A DNA stretch of 64,000 nucleotides from Acholoe squamosa (taxonomy: Eukaryota > Annelida > Polychaeta > Phyllodocida > Polynoidae), in NCBI GenBank assembly GCA_949317995.1, contig OX439049.1, forward strand, positions 13,082,395-13,146,394. The letters are read 5' to 3'. Shown here piece after piece: positions 13,020 to 24,980 of the stretch. How positions within the stretch are numbered: position 1 is the stretch's first letter; each line of letters begins with the position of its first letter. Below the pieces are notes generated by a model that saw nothing but the letters and a program-made list of their open reading frames with translations, had not been told where the DNA came from and ran no database searches. A program made the position numbers and the translations under genes.

Positions 13020-14118
13020 CTGGATCGTGTTTCAATAGTTTCCACGACAGGTTCAGCCAGCTATGACTGGAGATGGGTCAGATCTTAGCAGGTGATCTTA
13101 GGATTTTGGCCTTGGTGACTAAATAGCAGGCTACATTACTGGGTGATCATACTGCCTGCTGGCTAAATAGCCACCACAGCAGTGACTCAATAGGGGATCC
13201 TGGTATGACAACCCTGCATGTGAATAATTAGTGGGTAGCCTTAGCTGCTGCCCTCTGCACTCCTTTGCTCAAATGTACCCAATCTGGGCTCTTTACACTA
13301 CTACCTATAACCCTGTGGCCAGCACCTTTGGCTCTGGGAAGGCAGTTTTTTTTCCCTAAAGAATAAAAAATCATTTGGAAAAGTGTGGTGTTTCACCTAA
13401 GAATTAAGCATTTCGTCCACACATGGGCCAACTATGTAGTTACTAGTATGCAGTGGTGTATATAGAGCACTAGGCCTTACAAAGCTGTCATGCCTGTCAT
13501 ACCCAACCCTCACCCACCATGGCTTCCTAATAAAATTACAAAGCATATCACACCTAGCTGACACCTCAGCCCTACTATTAAGAAAGAATAACAGAGCGTT
13601 TTCGATATAATTAGGTCATTAGATATAGATCTATCATATGTGATTTGAAAGGGAATTCTCTAGAACAATTATACATCATTTGGGCTGATGGGTTTCAGTT
13701 GTCTTCCTAAAACCACCTAAAACTGGCCCCAACAGGCCCCTATTCAAGGCCCGGCCCCTATTGATTTGACAGCCCTCCTATCCTGGCCCCTATTCAAGGG
13801 AGGCTGCTATTCAAGGCCCAGCTCCTATATGAGACATTACGGTAGTTACTGCAGCCCTATGCTCATTTGAAAACATGAGTGCATACTAGACCATGAAGGA
13901 GGTATGACTGGTCACTATGTAGCCAATAGTGGCCCCTACGACTGGGTGCTATGACTTCATAGTGGTGTGTATTGAGCCAGTAGTTGAATAAATAGCAGCT
14001 ACTATTTTAAGGCCTCTACTGGAGCTCACTATGGAGTCACTGGTATGGAGTCATTTCTTACACCTCCCACTACGATTTGAGGGTGTCCAGTCGTGGAAAC
14101 TATTGAAACACGATCCAG
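13020..14118. mobile_element. 1.1-kb non-autonomous element with 29-bp TIRs
   Basis: The left terminus starts CTGGATCGTGTTTCAATAG and runs 29 bp (13,020-13,048). Its exact reverse complement is at 14,090-14,118. Subterminal areas carry repeated short words such as 'gactgg', 'ctaaatagc' and 'cactatg' on both sides. There is no long open frame, so it would depend on a transposase encoded elsewhere. The inner part (about 13,720-13,830) has a direct repeat based on 'cccctattcaagg'. The superfamily was not identified and the flanking duplication is unclear. Confidence 0.7.
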
Positions 14119-14825
14119 AGCATCTATGGTGCATGGCATTACCCATATTACAGGCTTTAATTTGAAACCAAGTATGCCTATGTAGGTACTAGGAAATGTG
14201 ATTAGAATCCGTCAAAATACCTTTTTTTCCTATGTGAGATTTCTATGATAACTAACAGCAATGTCGATACAATATTTACCATTTCAAACGTGACGATACT
14301 TGTGGATATCGATGACATCCCTGATATTTACTTATTTTGAATGTTAGGCAAAAAATATATCCGGTTATCCAACCCTCCCTAAAGCAGTAACCTCGTGTCA
14401 TTTGGGGTGATTTCTGAGTCCACATTTTAAGTATTGAAAGTGCTGACCTTGTGAAAAGAAAAAAAAAGAAAACGGCTGTGGTTTTGTTAAAACCACAGCA
14501 TTGTCTTTCATACAAGCAATCTTCTTTTCATGATGAAATAATCAGATGAAGTACAGCATAAACGTAATGTTATCTTCTCCCGGCTTGCTTTGTTTTTTAC
14601 TTGCAGATTCAAATGCCACCCTAAGCCAGGAAGATTATGACTGACAAAGAGAGAGAGAAGGGATTGTGAATTTGAAAAGGTTCATATTTTTGTAGAAACA
14701 TCTGTTGGAGACCTTTAAGTTTATTCCTGATAGAATGCCCATGCCTCTGTAGGATGTCTTTTTGCATACCCTTTTGATTAAGGGCCATGACAACTTCAGT
14801 TTAAAACACATCCATTTGTTACTGT
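14119..14825. other. Spacer left of unit U1
   Basis: AT-rich, with a short inverted repeat of GTGGTTTTGTTAAAACCAC at about 14,479-14,497. No gene recognised. Confidence 0.35.
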
Positions 14826-16640
14826 AATGCACGAATGCAATGCCAGCAAGTGTCTCTCAGTGCTGGCAAGCCTCCTAGCCAGCACTGCATCATGCTGAAG
14901 GCTTGATATGGTGCATGAATCCAACAATTACAAACTACATACTAGGACAGCACCATGATGACCAATGGACATACTGCAATGATGCACAATATTTGAAGGA
15001 GTAGGGTCCTCCGGCATGAACCTGCCCTTCTCTCCTTCCAGAATGCCCACTGATGGATTTAATGTTAAATCACTCTTATCTTTCCTCAATGGCACATCCT
15101 TTTTGTGGATAATATGGCCTAAGTGGTGGCCCCTGTTTGTTCTACTGGGCACTAAGTGGATTGACAGTAACTAGAGCTAGTGGGGACTTCGTCCTGTGAC
15201 TGAGGCTCTTATAGAAGCTATGGGTATCAGGTAATGCATTGAGGTGATTTTCTTTTTAATTTTGAGATGCGCTCTTCCTGGTCATTAACTAAAAGCATTA
15301 AAAAGATTATCATGAATGTCAGGATTTATCCAATGTGGCATGATGCTAATATGAAGGCTGTTTCAGTAAAACTACCTGTCAAATAATACATTGGCTTTTG
15401 TACATTGTACCCAAAGTAATAAAGCACACAACAGGTACCATAGTCATATTATTGATAAATTCTTTATAATTTCACACCAATCTTCTACTCCAGTACGCAT
15501 TACTTTACTATTCTATTAGCTTTTATTTACTGTGCTAAGTTGTCTTATCGCAGTTGTCCTAACAAAATATCATAACAAATGGATTGCATCCTTTATGATA
15601 CCCTGACATTTGGAACATTTGAGAAATGATTGCAAAGAAGTATTTGAAATTAAAACCTGCCTAAAACATGTAGGCATGGTTGATTTCAATCCAACTCTTT
15701 AAACGGTAATATTCTGATGAAAATTGTGTGTCAAAAGTAAGAGTGCTGCTTCTGTTATTGGATAACTCCATTGTGTTGTTATGCTAAGGCTATTGAAATG
15801 AAGCTAGCTTCCCCAAGGGACACATAATACAATTCTCAGTTGAATGGACAGGAGATGGATAGACTTCATTATGAGAGCTGAATTATGATATGATTCTGCT
15901 CCCTCTCTGCCCACACAATCATCCTATTTAGGCTGACTCCTTGCCTTGACCTAAATGCTTGTATTTTCTAGAAATCTTGTCAAGACAAAAAAAAAGGTGT
16001 CCTTCAGGTGACATGCTCTGAAATTCTAGGGCTTGAAATTACACTGAAACCTCTCTCTTGCCTGTAAATCATGACTGCTAACATTGACCCATTGACTAAT
16101 AGAAATACTCAAAGTCAACCTGAAGTGGATGAAGAAAAAACAATCTTCTCAAAATGGGCTAACAGTTCATGTCAATATTTCTTCATTTGGTAAGAACTGA
16201 CTATGTAACCTGAAAAGACTCTCTTTCATTCATCCATACATCAATTTGATAGATGAGGTCTCAGTTGTTCCAGTAGGTTATAGGAGCAGCTCAGTCAGTT
16301 ATCACCTCTTTCCACTTCTGTTCACCTTGTCAACTCCAGTTTCTCCCTGTAAGACCCTGAAAGGTGTCTTCTAATGCACACCTTATTCCACTTCTTGAAC
16401 CAACAAATCGACCCAATAATAAATTTATCTACTGCTCAACATCCATCACTTATTTTGTATGCTTGTATGGTCCAATCATTCAGCTGATAAAACACTATGA
16501 CCTCATTTATCTCACAATAGAAGCAGTGAATTCCAATAGTATCAAGATTAAATGACATTTCACAGATCATCTTCCTTTTTATTTCTGAATCCATGGGAAT
16601 AAACCTTGCCATTGATTTAGATCCAAGTGTCGCTCCAAGG
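14826..16640. repeat. Long unit copy U1, left part (A-B blocks)
   Basis: Homologous by order of landmarks to about 25,490-27,000 (U2), 32,965-34,740 (U3) and, more weakly, 37,860-39,000 (U4). Landmarks are a hairpin block with 'gcaagtgtct', 'actgatggattta', 'taactagagctagtgggga', 'aatccaactctttaaac' and 'ccacttctgttcaccttg'. The copies differ by many indels and preserve no reading frame. Unit U1 resumes at about 22,620 after 6 kb of inserted elements. Confidence 0.7.
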
Positions 16641-16766
16641 ATGTGAGTATAACATACATACATATAATATACCTATACCCACTATCGCTGCAACCCCCAA
16701 AGGGCAAAGAGGTACATCCAAGCAATCTGGACACCAGTCACAGCGTCCTAACAGACAGAAAAAGAA

Positions 16767-16938
16767 ATGAATCCCTTCCGTGTAACAGTGGACATGGACA
16801 GTAGGGGAAAAGGCCTACAGTACTTCATAAACACAGAACTGGCTCGTCATGGAGTTAATATATCTATCAAAGTTGTGGGGAAGTCTGGACTAGAACTGCA
16901 GGGTGTTACCTTACGGGCTATTGACTATGCAGCCCTCT
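16767..16938 (+). other. Possible exon or decayed coding fragment
   Basis: An open stretch translates as a compositionally protein-like segment of about 57 residues (starting MNPFRVTVDMDSRG). It runs until a MITE begins at 16,939. I do not recognise a family. The stretch could be an exon, an old transposon protein or chance, and no convincing acceptor/donor pair was found. Confidence 0.15.
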
Positions 16939-17068
16939 CAGGAGGCCATTTCTTAATGCACTACAATCGCACACAGCACTACGACTTGAAATTCCAATGC
17001 TTTTCCTATGGGAATTTTGGTACGACAATGGAGGGTGCAGTCGTAGTCTGTTAAGTAATGGCCTCCTG
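16939..17068. mobile_element. CAGGAGGCC MITE, copy 1
   Basis: A 130-bp element whose ends CAGGAGGCCATTTCTTAA and its near reverse complement form an imperfect hairpin. Subterminal 'ACTACGAC' words occur on both arms. Two further copies lie at 48,823-48,922 and 50,217-50,345 with the same ends and the same TACGAC-rich interior. Non-coding; three copies in 34 kb indicate a mobile family. Confidence 0.75.
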
Positions 17069-17174
17069 ATAGCCACCTTGTGATTATATGTGGAGGTATA
17101 AATAACCTTACCACTATGCACACCTCACGACATGTTACACCAAAGTATCATGAGGTTGGTAACTTACCAGGAGG

Positions 17175-17902
17175 TTAATTCAAAACATCCTGGGATCGCA
17201 ACCCCAGCGATCTTAGGAATTATTCTACCTTATCCTATTAAGCGATCTTAAGATCAGCCGGCATTCACATTTCCTAGCAAGCACTAAGATCGCATCGATC
17301 TTAGCCTCAGCCCTCCTACACTATTCCAAGAAGTACTGACTAGGCACAGGGGTAAGAGTCCCAATTAAGGAATAGCTGTGGAGTCACTCTTCTTCACAAG
17401 AGTGCTTATACCATCGTTCCCCGTCCCCATATGGGCTAACTAAAGAGCACAGGGTGCAGATGACCCCCATACAGTATTCAAGAGTTGTTCCCATGAATAT
17501 ATGATTTTGCCTATTAGAAGCATTGTGCCCTCCCCCCAGGACAAAGAGAGAGAAAGAAAGAATTACCTTACAGTGCACTTAACGCATGAGTAGCCCTAAG
17601 AGCCCTCAAGGACACTCAGCAAACGTCCTCCCTCCCCTCTATATATGCAGCAGGCTATTCACTCTTTCGATCAGGAGTGTTCCCTGTAAGTGCTCTTGTA
17701 CTCAGGTTAAACCACTATGCAATTCTTTCACTAAGATCGCAGTGATCTTAGTGCTGGAAAAGGAATAGTGAAGTGATCCCAGGACTTGCTATTCTTGAGA
17801 GGCCTGCAACCACTGCATTAGATAGGGTACACCGGCCAGGTCTTATGATATGTGCCTACACTAAGATCACTGGGGTTGCGATCCCAGGATGTCTTGAATT
17901 AA
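17175..17902. mobile_element. 728-bp element with 42-bp TIRs and GATC palindromes
   Basis: The left end reads TTAATTCAAAACATCC, then GGGATCGCAACCCCAG. The same sequence is inverted at 17,861-17,902 with two or three mismatches. Inside, the motif CACTAAGATCG followed by its complement CGATCTTAG recurs at about 17,283 and 17,730 and in part near 17,220. The ends start and finish with TTAA, which would suit a piggyBac-type target, but this is not established. No transposase frame is present. Confidence 0.7.
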
Positions 17903-18381
17903 GCTCCAGAGGTACTAACAGAGCAGTTCTATCTGCACAAATCCTCAATATTTCAAGCTGGATTTCGTGTAGTTTTGGCCCAGTTGACTGGAATTGACTT
18001 TAATATGTACAATAAAACGTCAGGCCAATACCAGATCCAGCAGGAGGTGCTAAATAACTCTATTCCTAGTGAACCAATATATCACCTCACACAATGAAGA
18101 ATGCAGGCTTGATGGACCCATGGTTACAGACAACCATATTTATACACCCAACAATGGGCGAAATACTCCCGATATAGTGATTACACCTTACTGAGTGACT
18201 TAAAAAAAGGTGGGCTAAAGAGCTGGTGAAGTCGGCAATGGCTAATAAGGAAATATTGGAGAAATACATGGAAAATCCTCCCTGGTCACCCTGAGAAACT
18301 GTACCATAAAGACTGAGCTAAAATAGTCTACAATTTACTGGCCCATACAAATGAACTTTATTCCTATAAGGCACTCTCATG

Positions 18382-18729
18382 GGCGTAGGAAAAGGGGGGC
18401 GGGGCCAGGGGGGGCCTGGGCCCCCCCCCAATCATAAAGGAGGTGGGGCCTGAGTATATGTCTAGCCCCCCCCCCCAAATTTGCCAAGAATTCATTATGA
18501 ATTGAATGCGAAGCTAAAACTTTGCATCGTCAAAGTAGATTGACATAGTAAAGGGATAGGGAAAATGGAGCCCTTGGCCTCAAATGAGATCTAAATTTAT
18601 AAAAAATTAGTTCTCTATACAAATTTCATATAGGTATGTATAGGCACTATTGCGCTTGAGCCGAAAATTCAAGGTGGCCATGGTGGGGCCCCGCTGGGCC
18701 CCCCCCCATGAAGATTTGCTTCCTACGCC
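18382..18729. mobile_element. GGCGTAGGAA MITE with C/G-runs, copy 1
   Basis: Bounded by GGCGTAGGAA (18,382-18,391) and its exact complement TTCCTACGCC (18,720-18,729). The subterminal regions have long G and C runs. The interior shares 'atgggatagg', 'ctatacaaatt' and 'gcgcttgagccga' with a second, more mutated copy at about 50,930-51,234. No coding frame. Confidence 0.72.
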
Positions 18730-19059
18730 TCTGACTCTATGCCCTTTGTCTAAATGACATTTTTGTTTTTGTTCTTGCTTAGCTGAGATGTCTCATATAT
18801 CTGCAATATCTTCATCTGTTGGCTTATCTAATCAAAGGGATAAGACACGTCATCTCCATCCCTCACCTGCTATTCATCCTCCTGTCAAGAAGACAGAAGT
18901 GGCACAAGCGGTACTTCTTTGCCACAGCTTGTGCCTAGTATATATTACCTAACCCACAAGCCTAATAAGAAAAAACATGTCATGCATCTTTTGTCGGTGA
19001 ACTATGTTTTTTCACCAACAAAATGGGAACCTTTTCATATTCATTAGCTACCCATTATG

Positions 19060-21132
19060 ATTATGGATAGCTTCTCAGACTTGGGCTTCCATATTGCCCA
19101 TCAAAATATGCACAGCCTACCATCCTAACATGGCATGGGATATTTTTGTAAAGCAAGTGCTTAGTATTACCTGTCCATTGAAGACATCCTATTTCAAGAA
19201 GAGGAAGCCTGCGTGGCTTGACAATGATCTCTTAGAGTTTATAAATACTAAGAACAGAGCCATGAAACAAGCTAAAATGTCAGGGGATCTAGATGAACTA
19301 AGAATAGCTGTATTCCTAGGAAATAGGTCTAAAACCCTAGTTAGAAAAGCCAAAAGGAATTATCAAAGAAAATGCCTAAAGGAAAATGCCAAAGACCCGA
19401 AAAAATACTGAAAATATGTAAATGAACTTGTTAATCCAGAAACACCCCCCAATAAACCTAATAGATGACAATACTAATAACCCTGTCAAATATCATCAAA
19501 CGGCCAACTGTATTAATACTTACTTCACTAACATACGAGCAAATTTGGCCAGAGATATGGACATGCCTTGGGAATATACTTGCCCAATCTTCAATAATAA
19601 TGTCACATCTAAAACCCCGGACTTAAATGAAATCCAAAGGTTAATCAATTAAATAGATACTAACAAACCCTCAGGTATAGAACATCTTTCAACTAAAGAT
19701 GCATTACTATCCTTTTCTGATTATTTTAGGCATATAATAAAATTATCTATAGAAACAAATACATCCCCAGATGCATGGAAAGTAGCAACAGTTACCCCTC
19801 TACCAAGGGAAGGAAATAAAACATTAGTCAATAATTATTGGCCAATATCAATCCTATCAACCCCTTCTAAAATCCTTGAAGAAATTCTCCATAAACAACC
19901 ATTACATTATCTAAATGTTAATGATATCCTAGTTGATGAACAATACAGTTTTCGCCCTGGGCGCTCTACTCTTCATAGTTTATCCAAATTTACTGACTAC
20001 ACCTATACAGCTATTAACAATAAGGAAATTACCTCCAGTGTATTTATAGATTTAAAAAAAAAAGCGTTTGATACTTTAGATCACAACATTCTAAAGAAAT
20101 TACAGAAATTAGGTTTCTCTCAAAATTCCATAAAATGGTTTACTTCCTATCTATCTAACCGTACTCAATGTATTATAGCCAATAATATGAAATCAGATCC
20201 TGAAATTATTACATATGGAGTCCCCCAGGGTTCTATTTTAGGGCCTCTCCTGTTTATTATTTATATAAATGACTTGAAAAACTCTCTATTAAATTTACAA
20301 GTTCAACATTATGCAGATGATACCGCTATATATGCCTCATACTCCTCACTCACAGATGAAACCTTGAAAGATATAAACGATGATGCAAATAGATTATCAA
20401 TCTGGTGTCTCCAAAACAAACTCTCATTAAATACTTCCAGGACAAAGGTAGTCAGCTTTGGTACAAGTAATAAACTAAAAAAGACTAACAAACCTCTTGT
20501 TAAAATGAGGGACGACCCTCTCACAAATACTATGCCATATAAGTATCTGGGAATAACCCTAGATTCTTCCCTAACCTTTACTAAACATATTGACCACCTC
20601 TGCAGGTCCCTATTACATACATCCTAGGCAAAGAGAGACAAAACATGCCGGCCAAAACTGCTTGTGACATAGTTAAAACTATGATTTTGCCCATAGTTGA
20701 TTATGGTGATATTGTCTACTCTGCTGCCACTAAGACCTAACTTGACAGACTCCAGATTTTGATTAACAGTGCCCTATGCTATCTGCTATAGATCCCGGAA
20801 CCATGTTGCTAACAATTTTCTTTATAAAAAAAATCAAAATTCTACCACTCAGCTTTAGAAGGGAACTCCATACATTAAGTTTTGCCCATCACAGGGTGAA
20901 AATACCAAAATATGAAGACCGAAGAACCATATCCACTAGATCACATGATGCTTTGTTGTTAAAAATTCCCACACAAAGACTAACAAAAACTCAAACAGCA
21001 TTGTTATGGAATGCTCTACACAGCAAGCTAAGAAACATGACAGAAATTAAAAAAGGGATCTCAAAAAAGCTTGATGGACTCCCCTGGATCTCTGACCAAA
21101 ATACATTAATACAATACAATACAACAGGTTTT
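19060..21132 (+). mobile_element. Decayed, internally deleted LINE
   Basis: Non-LTR retrotransposon fragment. At 19,081-19,125 the frame gives GFHIAHQNMHSLP, typical of the start of a LINE AP-endonuclease domain. It passes straight into linker sequence that normally follows the endonuclease, so most of that domain is deleted. The reverse transcriptase follows to about 20,627, and a C-terminal region in another frame runs to a stop at 21,135. Stops at 19,409 and 19,652 and a frameshift near 20,627 show it is dead. No ORF1 and no clear target duplication were seen. Its right neighbour is a MITE at 21,150. Confidence 0.85.
19650..20627 (+). pseudogene. LINE reverse transcriptase domain (broken)
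   Basis: The RT palm motifs are visible in order. First, FIDLKKKAFDTLDH carries the first catalytic Asp. Next is the GVPQGSILGPLLFIIYINDL block, then YADDTAIYAS with the catalytic Asp pair, then the thumb-side KYLGITLDSSLTF. A YWPIS block upstream corresponds to the YRPIS motif of the fingers. The 5' part carries an in-frame stop at about 19,650 and the 3' part is frameshifted after LLHTS. The motif style fits the Jockey/CR1/L2 group of LINEs, but the clade was not determined. Not functional as it stands. Confidence 0.85.
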
Positions 21133-21149
21133 TAAGTTTTAACTTATCC

Positions 21150-21288
21150 TTAAGTGCTGGTTCCATAGGAGTAAATCGGTCGGATGCACACTAATCCGAC
21201 CGATTTTTTTCTATACTTTTGATATATTATAAATCGTCGGATTAGGACTATTCTGAACGATTTTATGCCTGTGGAACCAGCGCTTTAA
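21150..21288. mobile_element. TTAA-flanked MITE
   Basis: The left arm TTAAGTGCTGGTTCCATAGG and the right arm ending CCTGTGGAACCAGCGCTTTAA are inverted copies. The complementarity extends inward through TCGGTCGGATT-like words. TTAA at both borders suggests a TTAA target duplication of piggyBac type, which is an inference. It sits 15 bp after the LINE stop codon. Confidence 0.7.
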
Positions 21289-21352
21289 TCAACATGACAT
21301 GTGCATACTTATCCAGTCGGTTTAAGATCTTCCGACCAAGTGGCACTATCTA

Positions 21353-21367
21353 CTCTCTCTCTCTCTC

Positions 21368-21402
<35 letters not shown>
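21353..21402. repeat. (CT)n microsatellite
   Basis: About 50 bp of CT dinucleotides with one interruption. Confidence 0.95.
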
Positions 21403-21404
<2 letters not shown>

Positions 21405-21580
21405 CCCTGGTAATAGATAACCCAACAAATGGATTTGTTACTAACAAATGTTAATCTATACCGACATTTTCATGTCTATCTACTATGCTGACTAACATGT
21501 ATTGCTTATTAATCATGGCGTTGTCCATGCTGAGAATTATAGGCTTTTAAATAGGCTCCATGTACAACTAAAACTGAATA

Positions 21581-21582
<2 letters not shown>

Positions 21583-21646
<64 letters not shown>

Positions 21647-21680
21647 CGTGTGTGTGTGTGTGTGTGTGCGTGTGTGTGAT
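21583..21680. repeat. (AT)n-(GT)n compound microsatellite
   Basis: About 50 bp of TA repeats pass directly into about 47 bp of TG repeats with two GC interruptions. Confidence 0.95.
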
Positions 21681-22012
21681 GAAATTAAAGATGTGTCAAT
21701 AAATGGGTTTTGATTGTATTGATGAAATTTAAAAATTGTTTATAGATCACAGGACTCAGAGGGGTGCCGTAGGTAATGCGGAATAACGGCTTATAAATTA
21801 ATATTTATATTTGAATATAACATGGGCGCCACTAAGAAACAATAGAAAATTTCCTAACCTACTGACCTGAAGAGCAAGGAAAGAGTGGCTGATTGTGAGC
21901 TAGAATAGACTCTTCTGTTTAAAAAAAAAATAGATTTTTGTACTTGCAGAAATCTAGCTCATACAACCAATAAGGGCAAACCAAGTTGATTGAAGAAAAG
22001 AGCTGCAAAATG

Positions 22013-22480
22013 TTGATTGATTGATTGATTTTTATTCAGCAGACTCATCCCTATGGGACGTTTTTCCGCAGCCAGTCGAGGTTACAGTTAATCTGGCTTG
22101 CTTGGCTGCGACACATAAATATGATTATAAGAGTTTATTACATAATAACACGATAATGTTCATGTGTATCTTAAAAGTATAATTTAGAATAACTCAACTA
22201 ATAACTATATAGATAAGCTTACTCGAGTGCAAGGGCGGTGTATTCATAGTTTTCACTAGCTTTGTAATGGTGAAGATTATAGGATGCCGGCAGACTTAAT
22301 GGCATTGTTGAATTGCAGTTTTGATTGTATTCATTGTATGTCAGGATTCAGCTTATCCCATAATTCTACTCCTCTATAATAGGGGGACTTTTGGTAGTAG
22401 CTGGTTTTAGCACGCCTTTTTGCAAATTTCATTTTCCTGTCTGCTTTGGTTCTAATATTTTGTATCACCTGGGCCTCCCA
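22013..22480 (-). mobile_element. 3' end of a LINE, minus strand
   Basis: Read on the minus strand, about 22,300-22,460 encodes a LINE RT C-terminus. It begins NIRTKADRKMKFAKRRAK, followed by SPYYRGVELWDKLNPDIQ, a stop, then a few more in-frame residues. The element then ends with AATAAAAA and a (TCAA)n tail (22,013-22,030), as in CR1/L2-type LINEs. Only the last few hundred bases remain. This is a different insertion from the plus-strand LINE at 19-21 kb. Confidence 0.75.
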
Positions 22481-22619
22481 ATTGTGAGCCTTTTTCCACA
22501 TGATGTTCAACAGTTGGATTTAACACCATAGCTGTACAATTACCGAAAGACCTTGCATATAAGCTGCAACTTATACTCAAGTTTGTTTCTTGGTAGCACT
22601 TTATATTATAGAAATTCTA

Positions 22620-24300
22620 TTAGAATGCAGCTAAACCCATAGTGTGCCTCATAGGTGATGAATCTGTTCCAGAGAATAGTACTAAAAGTCTGTAAATCAA
22701 GTCCAAGCTGCACCTTATAGTATTCACTTCTACTTCCATGTGAGAAAGGTCAGAATCTACCACGACAGGTGCAGTGTCCTGTAGAGGTTCAGATGTCCAT
22801 ATTGTCCCAGGATTGCTACTTTCACAAACCATCAGCCACCATTTTGGTGGCATGTCTGTGGGAGGGAATGGTTAAAAGCCCTGCTGCTGTCTGCATGTGA
22901 TCCCTATCTACATTTATCACGGATCTAAGTAAGACGTCTCGACATTATATAGGCCTTATAAGATACCACAATACTCTGTGTATAAGATGTGGCTTGTAGG
23001 GGAGGATAGACCCCCTAGTGCACCCTATAGAATCAGCAGCCAAAATTCAGTTTGCACCACATATACAACATTACTTCACTCTGGATATTGTTAGGGAGGT
23101 CAAAATCAAGTCCCAAATGCACCTTCAATTTTTCCCTTCAAGATATGGAATACAACACATTTTCATCAGGGGAATGAGAAGGACATCTACAGTAAGCTAT
23201 GTTGGGAGCAGGTATAAGATAAAATGCAATGAGAAGTGTGATTATGCATCTACTACTCTCAACAATGTCTAGGTTTTAATCACCTATGCAAAAGCTTCTT
23301 TATCACACATCTTAAGCATATCGACAACTTAATTTCTATGTACTTCATTGATCTATGTGTCAAAGGTCATTTGAAGTATGAGTTGAACTTTCTCCAGAAA
23401 TCTACCTTATCAGGAAGTTCCTATATCAACAAATGTGTGTTGATAAGTGACTGCAAGGTCTATGTGTGGAATATGACAGCTGGAATTGCTCCCTTTGGCG
23501 ATTCCCCTTGATAACCCTTCCCATCCACTATAGTAGTCACAATTAATGACAGTACCAGTCAGGCATCAAATGCCCAAAGTTCCCTTAGGGTGCCCCAAAT
23601 GCTTTCATAAGTGTTCTCAGCCTCCCATTACAGAGAGGCCACATCAGGGATTGTTTCACCAAAGGAGCCCTGACACTCAGCCTCGAGCATATGATGGTTC
23701 TGCTGTGTGCCTGATTAGAGGCATCACAATCAGATAGGTAGTAAGTAGGTAAAACTCCAAGGTCTATATTTGCCATGGGCTGTGTTCAACAGTGTATTTA
23801 ATGCCAAGGGGAGAATAGGCTTTCAACATCATTGCTCTTCCATGCTTTGAAAGGGCTTAATTGTTGTGGATTGTCGTGGGAATAGGTTTTATGTTCTACA
23901 GTAATATCAATAGATTAGCCGTATAGAGTTGTCCAACTGGCCATATTCTGGACTTCTAAAGATTATCATATATTATTATAAAGCTATTGTCAGAAATTTG
24001 GAGGAAGCTTAAAGTAATTGTTACTAGAACGTATCTCAATGCACCAATTCAATTCAGAACTCCCACTCTGTACCATCAGAAGGTTTCTGAGCATGCTATG
24101 GCACAGAAGTGCATGTTACAACAAGGTTAGTCAGCAAAGCAATGGTGCTCTGGAAGGGTTTAGTTGTATTTTCAAATCATAATTTTACCTCAAAATACAC
24201 ACTCAAGGATTATCCTTTGAGAATAAGGGTTGTTTGCCTTCCAACAATACTCTAGATTTTTAATCATGTAAAATGATATACATGGCCTTGGAATGCACTA
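22620..24300. repeat. Long unit copy U1, right part (C block)
   Basis: Contains the C block, recognisable by 'agaatctaccacgacagg', 'aaaccatcagccaccatttt', 'tgcatgtgatccctat' and 'atttatcac'. The same words occur at about 27,940, 35,270, 39,110, 44,035 and 46,035. The following sequence to 24,300 matches 31,410-31,800 ('ggaataggttttatgttcta', 'caatatcaatagattag', 'gcaaagcaatgg'). Non-coding. Confidence 0.7.
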
Positions 24301-24319
24301 CAAAGGGATTATTGAACAA

Positions 24320-24438
24320 GTAATCAATGGATAACTCATGACGCGTGTGTGTTAGTGAAGGATAATGACACGAGGCCATAGGCCGAGTGTTATTAGCCTT
24401 TGCTAACACACACAAGTCATGAGTTATCCATTGACTAC
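24320..24438. mobile_element. Foldback element F1
   Basis: An outer stem pairs GTAATCAATGGATAACTCAT with its inverse at 24,420-24,438. A middle arm of GTGTGTGTTAG is followed by a short inner stem around GGCCATAGGCC. Read on the minus strand, the core is CACTCGGCCTATGGCCTCGTG in two parts around the centre. Non-coding. The core resembles those of F2-F4, while the stem does not. Confidence 0.7.
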
Positions 24439-24552
24439 TTATTTTATACCACGAAACCAATAAATAATCAATATTATACCAATAAATTCAAGTTGAAAAC
24501 AAAAATTATTCCCCCTCCCCGGGACTCGATGCCACCCATTGTCTGTACACAG

Positions 24553-24782
24553 GTACATACACCTGGCACCCAGCAGCGGACAGCGACAGCCCCGGTCTCA
24601 GCTAGGCTTGCCAGCGGCACACGGCGAAAAATAGTGTACATACACCTCGTCGCCCGGCAGCGGACAGCGTCAGCGCACACGGCGAAAAAAGATTTCAATG
24701 TGTCTCGCTGTTATGTTTGTGTATAAAATACACCTCCTCGCCCGGCAGCGGACAGCGACAGCGCACACGGCGAAAAAAGACC
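24553..24782. repeat. GC-rich direct repeat, three copies
   Basis: The block 'acacct…cggcagcggacagcgacagc…cacacggcgaaaaa' occurs three times, at about 24,556-24,635, 24,640-24,690 and 24,729-24,780. The spacing is unequal. It is much richer in G and C than the surroundings. On the minus strand it directly follows a tRNA-like head, so it may be the body of a SINE. Confidence 0.7.
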
Positions 24783-24850
24783 GGGTTCTATCCGCGGACC
24801 CCTGACGGCTGAGCGCAACGTGCTAACCGCTAGACCACCGCCTCTCCTCC
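24783..24850 (-). mobile_element. tRNA-like SINE head
   Basis: The minus strand reads GGTGGTCTAGCGGTTAGCAC, a good RNA polymerase III A box. About 35 bases on, GGATAGAACCC is a degenerate B box. The GC-rich repeated body follows. The cloverleaf is incomplete, so a tRNA-derived SINE is more likely than a tRNA gene. Confidence 0.6.
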
Positions 24851-24980
24851 TGCAGCGGCCGTGTCGGCTTGGCTATGTTTGAATGCGTCCCGCAGTTATG
24901 GTAGTGGACAGCCCGCAGTCGTCGCCTTGCCGGGCTTTGTATCATATCGAGACATGGTTCTAACCGAGCGTATCTCGTCA

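Noticed and set aside
16767..17054. 95-codon plus-strand frame as a gene
   Set aside because: Its second half is the MITE at 16,939-17,068. Only the first part might be coding, and it is listed separately at low confidence.
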